A stretch of DNA of 33,366 bases from Marinilabiliaceae bacterium (GCA_016342595.1 JAEINY010000045.1:1-33366), one strand, 5' to 3'. Positions 23,542-33,251 are shown, counted from the first letter of the stretch. Notes: generated by a model not told the origin, from the sequence alone. Program-made: numbers and translations.

Positions 23542-26349
23542 ATGATGAAGATTATTTTCCAGATTATTATAATTTGTTGGATTGTGTTGTGCCCTGTTAG
23601 CGGGTATGCGCAATTAACCGATCAATCACCAATTCCATTAAATCCCAAGGTAGTCAGCAAAACACTGCCCAATGGCTTTACCTATTATTTGCAGCACAAT
23701 TCCTTACCGGAAAAGCAAATTCAAATGCGTATGGTCATTAAAGCCGGATCGATACTGGAAGCAGAAGAACAGCGTGGGTTTGCGCATTTTCTTGAGCACA
23801 TGGTGTTTAATGGCAGCAAGCATTTCCCGGGGAATAGTTTAATTGATTATTTGCAATCAATTGGTGTGGAGTTTGGTAGTGATTTAAATGCGTATACCGG
23901 CTATGATGAAACGGTTTATATGCTTCCCCTTCCAAATGGAGAGAAAGAAACGCTTGATAAGGCCTTCTTGTTTTTTGGTGATTTACTGTCGGAATTGACA
24001 TTAAGTACGGAGGCTATTGATAATGAACGCAATATTATTTTAGAGGAATGGCGCACCACCATTGGATTGAACCAACGATTGAAGGATGCGATGTACCCAC
24101 TTCTTTACCACCATTCACGTTATTTGAACCGCCGTCCCATCGGACTCATGGAGGTAGTGACTAAAGAAGGGAATGATGAAGAATTGAGAAAATTCTATCG
24201 CTCGTGGTATCGCCCTGATTTAGCCAGTTTGGTTGTGGTGGGTGATTATAATCAGGCCGATATAGAGCAACGTATTAAAGAAATATTTGGCTCCATTGAA
24301 AACGGGGAAAATGCACCAAAGCGAAACTACTACTCAGTGCCTTCGCATGATAATACATTGGTGAAGATCATAAAGGATAAGGAGATTACCAGTACTTCGG
24401 TGAAGATCATCCGTAAATTTCCACATCGTGAAGAAAAGACACTGGCGGATATGAAGCGCAGTGTGGCCAATATTATCTATACCTATATGGTCAATCAACG
24501 GCTCACGGAGATTGCCCAGCAGAAAGATGCCCCTTATATGTATGCTCAGTCCTATGCAACGAGTGCGTCCGGAAAGACGGATCGCTACATGTCGCTGGCA
24601 AGTGTCAAAGGGGATAAAATTATTGAAGGCACCAAAGGTTTGATGCGCGAACTATTGCGTCTGAAAAAGTATGGTTTTACACAAGCTGAACTGGATCGTA
24701 AAAAAGAAATTCTGTACAAAGATTTTGAACAGATGGCCCAGGAGGAAGACAAGCAATCATCGGGGCAAATTATGAATGCCATTTCGAATCACATCATTTA
24801 TGGGGAGGAGAATGCCAGTATATCGTTCAAAAAAGAATTTGTTCACAGCGTATTAGAAGAGATTACCCTGGCCGATATTCAGACCCTGGTGAATGAATAC
24901 GTGGATCAGTCGGAAGAGAATCGCGTGATCTTCGTGACCGCTCCCGACAATGTAAATACACCGACCGAAGAGGAGTTGCTGGCCGCCTTGAAAAGTGTCG
25001 CCAAAGAAAGTTTGTCGCCCTATGAGGACATGGCTGTGAATGAACCTTTAATGTCGGAAACGCCTGAGCAAGCTACTATCATAAAGGAAACACATTCTGA
25101 AGAAATGGACATCACCACCATTGAATTTGCCAATGGGGTGAGTGTGGCCATGAAACCAACCAGCTTTAAAAATGATGAGATTCGTTTTTCATCCATGCGT
25201 GAAGGGGGCTACTCCCTGGCATCCGTTGATGATTTTGATAATGCGTCGATGGCGGCCATATTGGTTAACCAGGGCGGACTGTCAAATTTTAATGCCTTAC
25301 AGCTGGAGCGTATCCTATCGGGGAAGCAAGTGGATGTATCTCCATACATTCACCGCTATACAGAAGGAGTATCCGGTTTTTCTTCGGTAGCGGATTTTGA
25401 GACTTTATTGCAATTGACCTATTTAAGCTATACGGCACCTCGCAAAGACAGGGATAAGTTTGAGCAATTCATTGAAAATAAGAAAGAGTACAACAAGAAT
25501 TCATTGAATAATCCGGAGTCTTATTTTACCGATGAGGTGAATAAAGTCATGATGCAAAACAGTGCCCGGACCGCCACTTTGTTAACACCGGAGAAGCTGA
25601 ACGCTATCAGCCTCGACAAAGCGTTTGAATTTTATCGGTCACGGTTCAGTTCCGCCGATGGGACACGGTTTTTTATGGTCGGTAGTTTCGATGTGGATTC
25701 GGTGAAACCGCTTTTAGCAAAATACCTGGGTAGCTTACCTGGTGGTAAAATCAATATTAGCTATGACGATCATGGCATACGGCCACCTAAAGGCGAACAC
25801 CGTTACGATTACCCACGCAACACAGTGGAGAAGAGTAAGATGTTGATGCGTTTCACCGGTAAATACCCGGGTTCACAAAAGGCCCGCATTGAAATGGGAT
25901 TATTAAGTGATATACTGACCATTCGCCTGAACCAGAAATTACGTGAAGAAATAGGCGGGGTTTATTCGCCCTATGCTGCGTCCACCATACTGCAACGGCC
26001 GTATAACAGTTATCGGATGGATATTTATTTCACCTGTTCACCTGCTAACATAGATACATTGGTGCAAGCCACCTTGAATGAGATTGAAATCATGAAAGCC
26101 GGTATTGATGAGCAGAACCTGGCGAAAGTAAAGAAAGCCTGGCTGAAGAATCGTGAGGGCTCCCTTAAAACCAATGGTTATTGGCGAAGGGTATTGGAAG
26201 ATCAATGGACACGTGGCGAGGATGAGCAGGATTTTGAACAATTCGAAGCACAGATACAAGGGGTAACGGCGAAACAATTAAGCAAGCTGGCCGGAAAATA
26301 TTTGAATAAAAAGAATCATTTGGAATTTGTATTAAGCCCTGAAGAATAA
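23542..26349 (+). CDS. Periplasmic M16 family zinc protease, two-domain (pitrilysin/PqqL-like)
   Basis: The 935-residue product has a signal peptide (1-23) and two M16 halves. The N-terminal half holds the inverted zinc motif HFLEH at 82-86 (ligands His82 and His86, catalytic Glu85), with the third-ligand glutamate in ERNIILEEW (162-170). The second half (about 510-935) is the inactive partner and keeps the GGVYSPYAAS and RPYNSYR segments that help bind substrate. M16 proteases enclose and degrade peptides and unfolded segments. The SusC gene starts 56 bp downstream on the same strand, so the two are probably co-transcribed. The protease may degrade peptides taken up through that transporter. 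The second ATG (23545) is an equally possible start. Confidence 0.92.
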   Translation: MMKIIFQIIIICWIVLCPVSGYAQLTDQSPIPLNPKVVSKTLPNGFTYYLQHNSLPEKQIQMRMVIKAGSILEAEEQRGFAHFLEHMVFNGSKHFPGNSLIDYLQSIGVEFGSDLNAYTGYDETVYMLPLPNGEKETLDKAFLFFGDLLSELTLSTEAIDNERNIILEEWRTTIGLNQRLKDAMYPLLYHHSRYLNRRPIGLMEVVTKEGNDEELRKFYRSWYRPDLASLVVVGDYNQADIEQRIKEIFGSIENGENAPKRNYYSVPSHDNTLVKIIKDKEITSTSVKIIRKFPHREEKTLADMKRSVANIIYTYMVNQRLTEIAQQKDAPYMYAQSYATSASGKTDRYMSLASVKGDKIIEGTKGLMRELLRLKKYGFTQAELDRKKEILYKDFEQMAQEEDKQSSGQIMNAISNHIIYGEENASISFKKEFVHSVLEEITLADIQTLVNEYVDQSEENRVIFVTAPDNVNTPTEEELLAALKSVAKESLSPYEDMAVNEPLMSETPEQATIIKETHSEEMDITTIEFANGVSVAMKPTSFKNDEIRFSSMREGGYSLASVDDFDNASMAAILVNQGGLSNFNALQLERILSGKQVDVSPYIHRYTEGVSGFSSVADFETLLQLTYLSYTAPRKDRDKFEQFIENKKEYNKNSLNNPESYFTDEVNKVMMQNSARTATLLTPEKLNAISLDKAFEFYRSRFSSADGTRFFMVGSFDVDSVKPLLAKYLGSLPGGKINISYDDHGIRPPKGEHRYDYPRNTVEKSKMLMRFTGKYPGSQKARIEMGLLSDILTIRLNQKLREEIGGVYSPYAASTILQRPYNSYRMDIYFTCSPANIDTLVQATLNEIEIMKAGIDEQNLAKVKKAWLKNREGSLKTNGYWRRVLEDQWTRGEDEQDFEQFEAQIQGVTAKQLSKLAGKYLNKKNHLEFVLSPEE

Positions 26350-26405
26350 GCAGGTTTTATGAATAGTTCCTTTGGTTTATATGTTAATATATTAGAGAAT
26401 TCACA

Positions 26406-29400
26406 ATGAAGTTTATACAAAAACGTTTCTATCGTTTTACGATAATCCTGAGTTTGCTGTGTTGCTTTAACAGCATGGCGAAAGCGCAAGGGCAACGTAC
26501 TGTAGAAGGTATTATTACCGACGCTCAAACAGGAGAGAGTCTGATTGGGGTTACCGTGCTTCTGAAAAATACCACTTCGGGAGTCATCACGAATTACGAA
26601 GGACACTATAAGTTTGGAGGGCTAACCTCTGAAAGCATCCTGCTGTTTTCTTACATTGGTTTCGATCCGCAGGAAGTGGTGGTGGGTAACAAATCTATTA
26701 TCGATGTACAGCTGAAGACTTCTTCCCATGATTTGGAAGCAGTGGTCGTATTCGGCGAGAATCAGAAAGATGTGCGTACCATTACCGGATCGGTAGGGAA
26801 AATTGATACCAAAGTATTTTCGGCAGGTACACCGGCCGGTTCCTTTGATCAGTTGTTGCAAGGTCAGGTAGCCGGTTTGGCCATCCAGAGCAGTGGTGAG
26901 CCGGGCGAAAAAGCAAGCATCCGTATTCGTGGAAATAACTCATTGGGTATTCGTGCAAAGGATGATGCGGAATTGGCTTCGGCCAACCGGGCCAATGAGC
27001 CTCTGTATATTCTGAACGGATCACCCATTTCTTCGGATGTGTTTAACACCATTAACCCGGACGATATTGTGGACGTGCGTGTGCTGAAAGATGGATTGTC
27101 AACCGTTGAGTATGGAACACGGGGTGCCAATGGGGTGATTGAGATTAAAACCAAACGGGGTATTTCCGGGCAAACACAGTATAACGTGCGTTACCAGCAC
27201 ACCGTCAAACCCATTTCCGGATTGGGTGGCATCAGTTTGATGCAATCAGCTGAGAAACTGGCGATGGAAAGAGAATTGGGTATCGTATCAGGATTAGGCT
27301 ATCTCTACACACCGTCACCCGGTGATTCGGAGGAGGAAGCCTTCATTAAAAACAAACGCTACCGTCAGCTGGAGTCTGTGAATACCGATTGGCTCAAAGA
27401 GTTGTCGCGTGTAGCGCAAGTGAAAGATTTGCAGTTAAGCATCTCCGGTGGTACGGATGATACGCGCTATTATTTGTCAACCAGTTATTACGACGAAGAA
27501 GGAGGCTATGAAAATTCCTGGGCCAACCGTTTCACCACCCGTTTCAATTTAGATCATAACCTGAATGAGGATGTATCCATTGGTTTTGACTCGTCGGTGG
27601 GACGAAGCCAGCGTTCAAAATCCAATAATACCTCACCGGCCCGATTGATCTATACCTTGCAGCCCTATGAAACAACAGGGACAGAGGATTTTATTGCCAG
27701 AAATCCCATTGGAATCGGGGATCAGTATTTCGAAGATCCTTTCGATGAATTGAACGGACGGTATGTAGAATCTACCGCCTGGAGAATCGATTTGAACACA
27801 CGGGCTAACTGGGTGGTGTCAAAAGATTTCAGTGTCAATGGTAAATTGGGGATCACCTATAACGACGGTGAAAACAACACCGTGACGCTGCCCAATCCCA
27901 TAGTGCGTGATGCGGGTATACTAAATGGAGAAGGGATGTTTAAAAAAGGAGAGTCCAAATCCCTCATTTCCCGGTTGAATTTGGATCTCAATTATAGCAA
28001 ACACATTGGTGACCACTCCGTTTCGTTAAGTGGTGGTACCGAATATATTCACACGAAAAACTGGGGATTTGGCTTTACCAGCAGGGGAATATCCGATAAG
28101 GTGGATCCCGAAATTGGCGCCAATCCCAATGCGACGATTTATACAGGTAAATACTACGATGCCTTGCTGGGATTTTACATGCGCGGCAATTATAATTTTA
28201 ATTCCAGGTACAATCTAACCGGTTCATTTCGTTACGATGGGTCGTCCATACTGCCGGAAGACAAGCGTTTTGTGCCGGCCTGGGGAATCGGGGCGGCCTG
28301 GAACATCCAACGCGAAGCCTGGTTCGGGCAGTTTGCAGCCTTTGATCAGTTTAAGTTACGCCTTTCCTATGGAGTGAATTACAACTCAGGTGGTATCCGT
28401 CAAACACTGGGATTACCTTTCTATGATTTTACCAATAGCTATACCTATAGAGGAGAACGGATGATCAATTTGGTGGAATACTGGAACCCCGACCTCAAAT
28501 TCGAACGCGCTAAGCAATGGAGTGTGGCCCTGGATTTTGGACTGTTCAAACACCGCATTTACGGAACCATTGAAGGCTATATAAAAAATACAGATGACCT
28601 GCTGGCTTCGGTGGATATTCCCGCCAGTAACGGTTACCTTGGCCTGTTGCGTAACATTGGAAAACTGCGTAACAGGGGTGTTGAATTACAGCTAAGTGCC
28701 GTGGCCATTCGGACGGATCATTTCCGGTGGACCACCAGCTTAAATTTTGCTTACAATGAGAATGAAATCACCGATCTCTATCTGCAAGATGAAATTAAAG
28801 TCGGTAGCGAGGGCTATTATAAAGTGGGGGAACCCATCAACTCAGCCTATGTGAAACATTGGGCAGGAGTGAATCCCGTAAATGGAATGCCGGTCTACTA
28901 CGATGAAAATGGGAATGTGGTGACAGGCGGTGTGGCGCCACAGAGTACAGGGTTTGGTACTTACACGCACCCGGTAACCGGCGGAATCACCAACATTTTT
29001 AACTATCACGATTTAGAGGTTTCCACTTTGTTTACCTACGCCTGGGGTGGGGTGAATTACAATAACCTGAAAGCCCGCATGATTCGCAATGTGAAAAACG
29101 GCGACGTGCCTTACGAAGGATTTATGGATGATATCTGGTTAAAACCAGGTGATGTGAAACCATTGCCCTACCCGAAATTCTTTACCGATACCGGTGTCAA
29201 CTCCCTGTTTGTCGAAGATGCTTCTTACCTCCGCTGGAAGAATATTATTATCCGTTATAACCTCAGCGATCGCTTGAAGATGAAAGGCGTATCGGCATTT
29301 AAAATAACTGCCCAAGCCAACAACCTGGTGACCATAACGGGCTATGAGGGAATTGATCCCGAAGTGAGTGGTGTGGGACAGCCGCTGCCCCGCTCGTTTA

Positions 29401-29426
29401 CATTGGGGATAGATGTGACGTTTTAA
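26406..29426 (+). CDS. SusC/RagA-like TonB-dependent outer-membrane transporter
   Basis: The 1006-residue product has a signal peptide ending near AKAQ (1-28), a carboxypeptidase-regulatory-like beta domain (31-118), a TonB-box-like stretch (EAVVVFGEN), a plug domain (about 125-252) with IRIRGNNSLG and YGTRGANGVIEIKTKRG, and a 22-strand-type barrel to a terminal aromatic (LGIDVTF). In the plug the usual LYVVDG is LYILNG (200-205). It forms the channel of a SusCD pair with the next gene. The protease upstream and the absence of glycosidases suggest oligopeptide cargo, as in the RagAB system of Porphyromonas, but this is inference. Confidence 0.93.
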   Translation: MKFIQKRFYRFTIILSLLCCFNSMAKAQGQRTVEGIITDAQTGESLIGVTVLLKNTTSGVITNYEGHYKFGGLTSESILLFSYIGFDPQEVVVGNKSIIDVQLKTSSHDLEAVVVFGENQKDVRTITGSVGKIDTKVFSAGTPAGSFDQLLQGQVAGLAIQSSGEPGEKASIRIRGNNSLGIRAKDDAELASANRANEPLYILNGSPISSDVFNTINPDDIVDVRVLKDGLSTVEYGTRGANGVIEIKTKRGISGQTQYNVRYQHTVKPISGLGGISLMQSAEKLAMERELGIVSGLGYLYTPSPGDSEEEAFIKNKRYRQLESVNTDWLKELSRVAQVKDLQLSISGGTDDTRYYLSTSYYDEEGGYENSWANRFTTRFNLDHNLNEDVSIGFDSSVGRSQRSKSNNTSPARLIYTLQPYETTGTEDFIARNPIGIGDQYFEDPFDELNGRYVESTAWRIDLNTRANWVVSKDFSVNGKLGITYNDGENNTVTLPNPIVRDAGILNGEGMFKKGESKSLISRLNLDLNYSKHIGDHSVSLSGGTEYIHTKNWGFGFTSRGISDKVDPEIGANPNATIYTGKYYDALLGFYMRGNYNFNSRYNLTGSFRYDGSSILPEDKRFVPAWGIGAAWNIQREAWFGQFAAFDQFKLRLSYGVNYNSGGIRQTLGLPFYDFTNSYTYRGERMINLVEYWNPDLKFERAKQWSVALDFGLFKHRIYGTIEGYIKNTDDLLASVDIPASNGYLGLLRNIGKLRNRGVELQLSAVAIRTDHFRWTTSLNFAYNENEITDLYLQDEIKVGSEGYYKVGEPINSAYVKHWAGVNPVNGMPVYYDENGNVVTGGVAPQSTGFGTYTHPVTGGITNIFNYHDLEVSTLFTYAWGGVNYNNLKARMIRNVKNGDVPYEGFMDDIWLKPGDVKPLPYPKFFTDTGVNSLFVEDASYLRWKNIIIRYNLSDRLKMKGVSAFKITAQANNLVTITGYEGIDPEVSGVGQPLPRSFTLGIDVTF

Positions 29427-29531
29427 AGAAAATGAACTGATTATGATGATGGTTGAACAAGAATAACCGACAGAACTGTGACGCTGATTTTTTATTCTGA
29501 ATACTAACATCTTGATACTAATTTAAAACAG

Positions 29532-30902
29532 ATGAAAACGATTTTTCAAAATATAAAACTGGCACTGTGTGGGGCAGTGCTTTTATCCGGTTGCGAATTG
29601 CTGGATATTACACCCAAGCATGTGGTGCCTGCCGGGAAGGCCTTTTCTGATGTGGCGTCTTATGAGATGGCTTTGAATAATGTCTTTCGGAGTTTAACGT
29701 CTCCGGTCATGAACCTGCGATGTGCTGATTTCGCATCCGATGATTTTTCCAGTGTGATACCGGGGTATGCACCGGAGAACTATTCTTTGTTTTATTGGGA
29801 TTATCAAACCCAGCCACAACCGTTTGTGTGGATTTATCAGTATCAGCTGATAGCGCAAGAAAATGTACTGATTGACAACTATTCCATTGTGCCGGCTGCC
29901 ACTGATGCGGAACGGGATAAAATTGACCGGATTTATGCTCAGGCTCTGGCCTTACGGGCCTGGTCACTGTTTAATGTAGTACACTTGTATGCACCGCATT
30001 ACGATGGGACCAATGGAAGTGAGGAAGCGATTCCATTGAAGTTGAAGTTGGCGTTGGAGTATCTGCCCAAAGCGACCTTAAGTGAGGTGTATCACCAGAT
30101 ATTTTCCGATTTGGAAAAAGCCGAGCAACTATTTGTTGAAAGTGGTTATGCACCTTCTTCTTCTGATAAAGCCTATGAGTTTGGTTTGGAAGCCGTATAT
30201 GCCCTACGGGCCCGGGTGGCGCTTTTTGCCAACGATTTGAAAACGGCTAAAGAAGCATCAGCGCACTTTATCACTACGCCATTGCTGGCGAAAGCGGACT
30301 ATTGGATGATGTGGGAAGATCAGTTTGGCACTACCAACCAGGAGATCATTTTCATGACCCATGATCTGAGCGATACGGATGCTGCGGATCTGGTGGATTA
30401 CCATGTCATGTATGAGACCAATGCAGTGCGTTTGGACGATGCCTTGATAAACAGTTTCTCGGCCGGTGATGTGCGCCAGGAGGCGTCTTACATTGGCCCT
30501 AACCAGATGCCCTACAAACACGTTATACCGGTTAATGAGCGCAACAGCCAGATGGACCGGAACCTGCATTATAAGCACTTCCGATTGGCCGAGCAATATT
30601 TGATTTATGCCGAATCCGTTTTAGCCAGTGATCCTACAGAAGCCATGCGGGTGTTGAATATTCTAAAAGAAAAACGAGGCGCAGACTTGTTAACGGCAGC
30701 TCCTGATAAAACAGAGATCCTAAAGGAACGCCGCCGGGAATTGTTTGCCGAAGGGAATCGTTTCTACGATTTAAAACGCTTGTCCAGTGAAATGAATATA
30801 GTGGTGGAGCGGAAAAATGGAAAGGTATTGGCCCCCAATTCACCCTTGTACACCTGGGATATTCCCAAAGAAGAAAGCAATTCAAATCCACATATCAATT
30901 AA
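29532..30902 (+). CDS. SusD/RagB-like surface lipoprotein
   Basis: The 456-residue product has a lipoprotein signal with Cys21 (LLSGCELLD), then the SusD layout: an N-terminal segment LDITPKHVVPAGKAF, TPR-like helices (about 100-260, with YAQALALRAWSLFNVVHLYA) and the C-terminal block ERRRELFAEGNRFYDLKR. It is the lid and binding subunit over the SusC channel encoded 105 bp upstream. At 456 residues it is slightly shorter than many glycan-binding SusD proteins. No specific ligand site can be read. Confidence 0.92.
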   Translation: MKTIFQNIKLALCGAVLLSGCELLDITPKHVVPAGKAFSDVASYEMALNNVFRSLTSPVMNLRCADFASDDFSSVIPGYAPENYSLFYWDYQTQPQPFVWIYQYQLIAQENVLIDNYSIVPAATDAERDKIDRIYAQALALRAWSLFNVVHLYAPHYDGTNGSEEAIPLKLKLALEYLPKATLSEVYHQIFSDLEKAEQLFVESGYAPSSSDKAYEFGLEAVYALRARVALFANDLKTAKEASAHFITTPLLAKADYWMMWEDQFGTTNQEIIFMTHDLSDTDAADLVDYHVMYETNAVRLDDALINSFSAGDVRQEASYIGPNQMPYKHVIPVNERNSQMDRNLHYKHFRLAEQYLIYAESVLASDPTEAMRVLNILKEKRGADLLTAAPDKTEILKERRRELFAEGNRFYDLKRLSSEMNIVVERKNGKVLAPNSPLYTWDIPKEESNSNPHIN

Positions 30903-30908
30903 TAAAAC

Positions 30909-31409
30909 ATGAAGAATATAGTTGCATTAGCGGTATTGGTTTGTGCGTTTGTATCGTGCGATAATCCGTATGAAAATGTAAAGGAAGCAAAATACTACAC
31001 CGGAAATCCCTTTGTGAGTCTGAGCTCAGAGCAAGCAGTTATTCGGCAAGGGCTTGACCCGGATCGTAATCATACACTGCAAGCCGGCGTTTTTAAAGAC
31101 AGTTTGGTATTGAGCCATACACTGGATCATGCCCTGACAGTCACTTTAGAACTGGTGGATGAAGCCACCAGAGGAAATGTGGAGGAGCATTTTTCTTTTC
31201 AGGAAACAGTCACCATCCAAGCCGGGGAAAATTATGGGAATTTTACGGTCAGTGCCCTGGAAATTCCCCAGGAGGAAGTGAGCAAATATAAATTGTCCAT
31301 CCACATAAAGTCTGTGGATGATGAGCAGGTGATTGCCGGCTTATACGGTGCGAAAAAAGAGAATGAGGCCCGTAAAAAGCGGTTTAAAACCTATTCTTTT
31401 CAAAAATAG
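30909..31409 (+). CDS. Small lipoprotein of the SusCD operon, DUF4843-like
   Basis: The 166-residue product starts 6 bp after the SusD stop, which strongly suggests translational coupling in one operon. It has a lipoprotein signal with Cys17 (FVSCDNPYE). The mature part includes a beta-sandwich-like stretch (LTVTLELVDEATRGNVEEHF, then TIQAGENYGNFTVSAL), resembling the DUF4843/Calx-beta-like lipoproteins that often follow SusD in Bacteroidota. It is probably an accessory outer-membrane or surface protein of the transporter. The family name is tentative. Confidence 0.75.
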   Translation: MKNIVALAVLVCAFVSCDNPYENVKEAKYYTGNPFVSLSSEQAVIRQGLDPDRNHTLQAGVFKDSLVLSHTLDHALTVTLELVDEATRGNVEEHFSFQETVTIQAGENYGNFTVSALEIPQEEVSKYKLSIHIKSVDDEQVIAGLYGAKKENEARKKRFKTYSFQK

Positions 31410-31462
31410 TGTTGAGTCATTAATTATTAACAAGGGATCAGTCCCATATTTAAAACTTTATC

Positions 31463-32176
31463 ATGAAGAAATTTAATGTATTTTTTGCCCTTTTATTGGG
31501 CGCAATGGTGAGCTTCACGGCTTGTTCGAAAGACGATGAATTAACAGCTGAAGAGTTAGAAGCAAAGCAAACAAAGGAGTTAGTTGAAACGATTACCGCT
31601 AATTTTGAAACCATCACTTCAAAAGAATGGGCATACAAAGAGTTTCAGCCATCTGCTGAGATGCTGGCTGCCTCAAATACAGAAGATGAAGCGTTGCAAC
31701 GGATTAATTTGGGAAATTCTGCTAAGAAGTTTAACATGGTCATTTCGTTTAGTCCAGAAGGTGATTTATTAAAACCTTCAGTAGCTATGGGATTACCAGA
31801 TGATAAATTGGAGCAAACTGTACTTGATTGTTTGAATGCCCCTTATATAGAAATGGGATTCGTGCTGTATACTGAATTGACAGAGAGTCAATTGAAAAGT
31901 TATCTGGCAGATTATCGAAGAGTTGTTGCTGCACCATTTAGCGCTGATAAATTAACGACCAATCAGATTACAAGTGAAGAAACTGGTCGTTGTATATTTA
32001 CTATTGGTTTAAGAGATTATTCAGAAATGGGCTATGAAGATGTTATGCTTAATCAAAAAAAGCCGATTGAAGGGAATAGTGACAAAATTTATACCAACGA
32101 GGATGGTACCTTAACTGTAGAGACAACCAGCGAGAAATATGGTGTTTCAAAAGTAGTCCTGGAAGTGGTAGAATAA
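31463..32176 (+). CDS. Surface lipoprotein of unknown function, last gene of the SusCD operon
   Basis: The 237-residue product has a lipoprotein signal with Cys21 followed by SKDDE. A Lys followed by acidic residues right after the Cys is the surface-export signal described for Bacteroidota lipoproteins, so the protein is probably on the outside of the cell. The rest (about 26-237) is a mixed alpha/beta sequence with repeated TxE(E) patterns; I recognise no family. It starts 53 bp after the preceding lipoprotein gene and ends just before a strong terminator, so it closes the M16-SusC-SusD operon. A ligand-binding role at the cell surface is an inference from position. Confidence 0.75.
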   Translation: MKKFNVFFALLLGAMVSFTACSKDDELTAEELEAKQTKELVETITANFETITSKEWAYKEFQPSAEMLAASNTEDEALQRINLGNSAKKFNMVISFSPEGDLLKPSVAMGLPDDKLEQTVLDCLNAPYIEMGFVLYTELTESQLKSYLADYRRVVAAPFSADKLTTNQITSEETGRCIFTIGLRDYSEMGYEDVMLNQKKPIEGNSDKIYTNEDGTLTVETTSEKYGVSKVVLEVVE

Positions 32177-32196
32177 TAAGCTATACAAACGTATTT

Positions 32197-32230
32197 AAAA
32201 AAGGTCATTCGGTTTCGGATGGCTTTTTTT
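32197..32230 (+). terminator. Rho-independent terminator closing the SusCD operon
   Basis: An A-run and ggtcattcg pair with cggatggc and a T-run across the loop gttt (one bulged G, two G-T pairs), followed by ttttttt. It begins 20 bp after the last lipoprotein stop codon. Confidence 0.8.
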
Positions 32231-32357
32231 GTTTGTATGCCGGAGCAGATGATGGCTTGAATAGATCAACTGTGGGGCTTTGTCTAGATGAACGCTCAGC
32301 GAGGGCCAATGGCCCTATTGACGCGTGAATAACTTGATTTTTAATAGATAAAAAATT

Positions 32358-32456
32358 GACGCTGACCCCGATAGATATCGGGGTGATGATTATGATTTAG
32401 GTGAATAATCAAAAAGATACATCATGATCATCTTAACCATCATAGATATCTGCGTC
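32358..32456. repeat. MITE-like element family R2, copy 2 (inverted relative to copy 1)
   Basis: The 99-bp element has gacgc/gcgtc termini and a ccccgata/tatcgggg hairpin near its left end. Its core (about 32384-32433, with aataatcaaaaagatacatc) is the reverse complement of the copy-1 core. Relative to the core, the hairpin sits at the opposite end from copy 1. Confidence 0.65.
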
Positions 32457-32497
32457 TGAATACCTTTGTTATATAAAAGATCAGTGAGGGCTATCAA

Positions 32498-33021
32498 CAG
32501 ACTGAAAGTCTGAGATGTCAAAACTTGGGGCAACGCCCCAAGAAAGAGGAGAATCAGAAATGTCAGGCTCAAGGTCTGAAATTAAATAAAATAGGTTCAT
32601 CCGGGGAATGCGTAAGTATTACTATGTATCAATAAAATTCCAGTTCTATTAATATTCAACCCCGTTCGGGGTTGTGCTTCTACTATTTCATAATCCACGG
32701 GTTTCACCCGTGGTTATTATTATATCACCACTTCGTGGTGACCATTATAGCTTGTTACATCTCTTTAATGAGATGACTTTTATAAAAAAAAATGATCCGA
32801 TAAGGATCAAATAACAATAACCGTAGGTGAAAACCTACGGTGCAACAGAATGAAAAAAGGAACTCCAACGGAGTTCAATTTTTAATCATAACTACTCATC
32901 TTCCGGAAGAGCCATAAAACAAATTGCTTCACCCATTCCGGGTGATTATTATCATTTTCATAAAGTACCTGGGGCCATGCCCCAAGCTATGTTGCTAAAG
33001 GCCTTCAGGCCTTCAGGCCTT
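32498..33021. repeat. Cluster B: string of about a dozen different short hairpins
   Basis: Successive stem-loops lie at 32498-32512, 32524-32542, 32657-32674, 32695-32713, 32725-32741, 32758-32775, 32793-32809, 32821-32840, 32860-32876, 32899-32910, 32929-32945, 32968-32986 and 32998-33021. Stems are 5-8 bp, loops mostly 3-6 nt, and nearly every stem has a different sequence: for example ccacgggt/acccgtgg, tcaccac/gtggtga, ccgtaggt/acctacgg, gaactcc/ggagttc. Some stems (cttggggc/gccccaag, cagact/agtctg, caccc/gggtg) are shared with cluster A. No open frame of note is present. Confidence 0.75.
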
Positions 33022-33251
33022 AGTTTAATGACATGGGGTTTAATACTATTTGATTAGTAATCGGAATAATCCCCGGTTCAGGATGTCGTTAAAAATGACC
33101 TAACTGCTACTGTTGTGGATCAGGGTGGAATAATACAAATGGGCTCATGTGCAGCCAATGACAACCTCTCAATGGCACCTCCCCAGAGGCGCTGAATCCC
33201 GCTATTCATCAGTGTTTAGTCTTTGACTAAGTAAGTGATGAGACTATGTAC
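33022..33251. other. Unassigned intergenic DNA before the tandem array
   Basis: No gene is visible. A short hairpin lies at 33216-33230 (ttagtc/gactaa, loop ttt). The final ctatgtac at 33244-33251 resembles the end of the first tandem-repeat unit, so the array may begin with a degenerate unit here. Confidence 0.4.
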
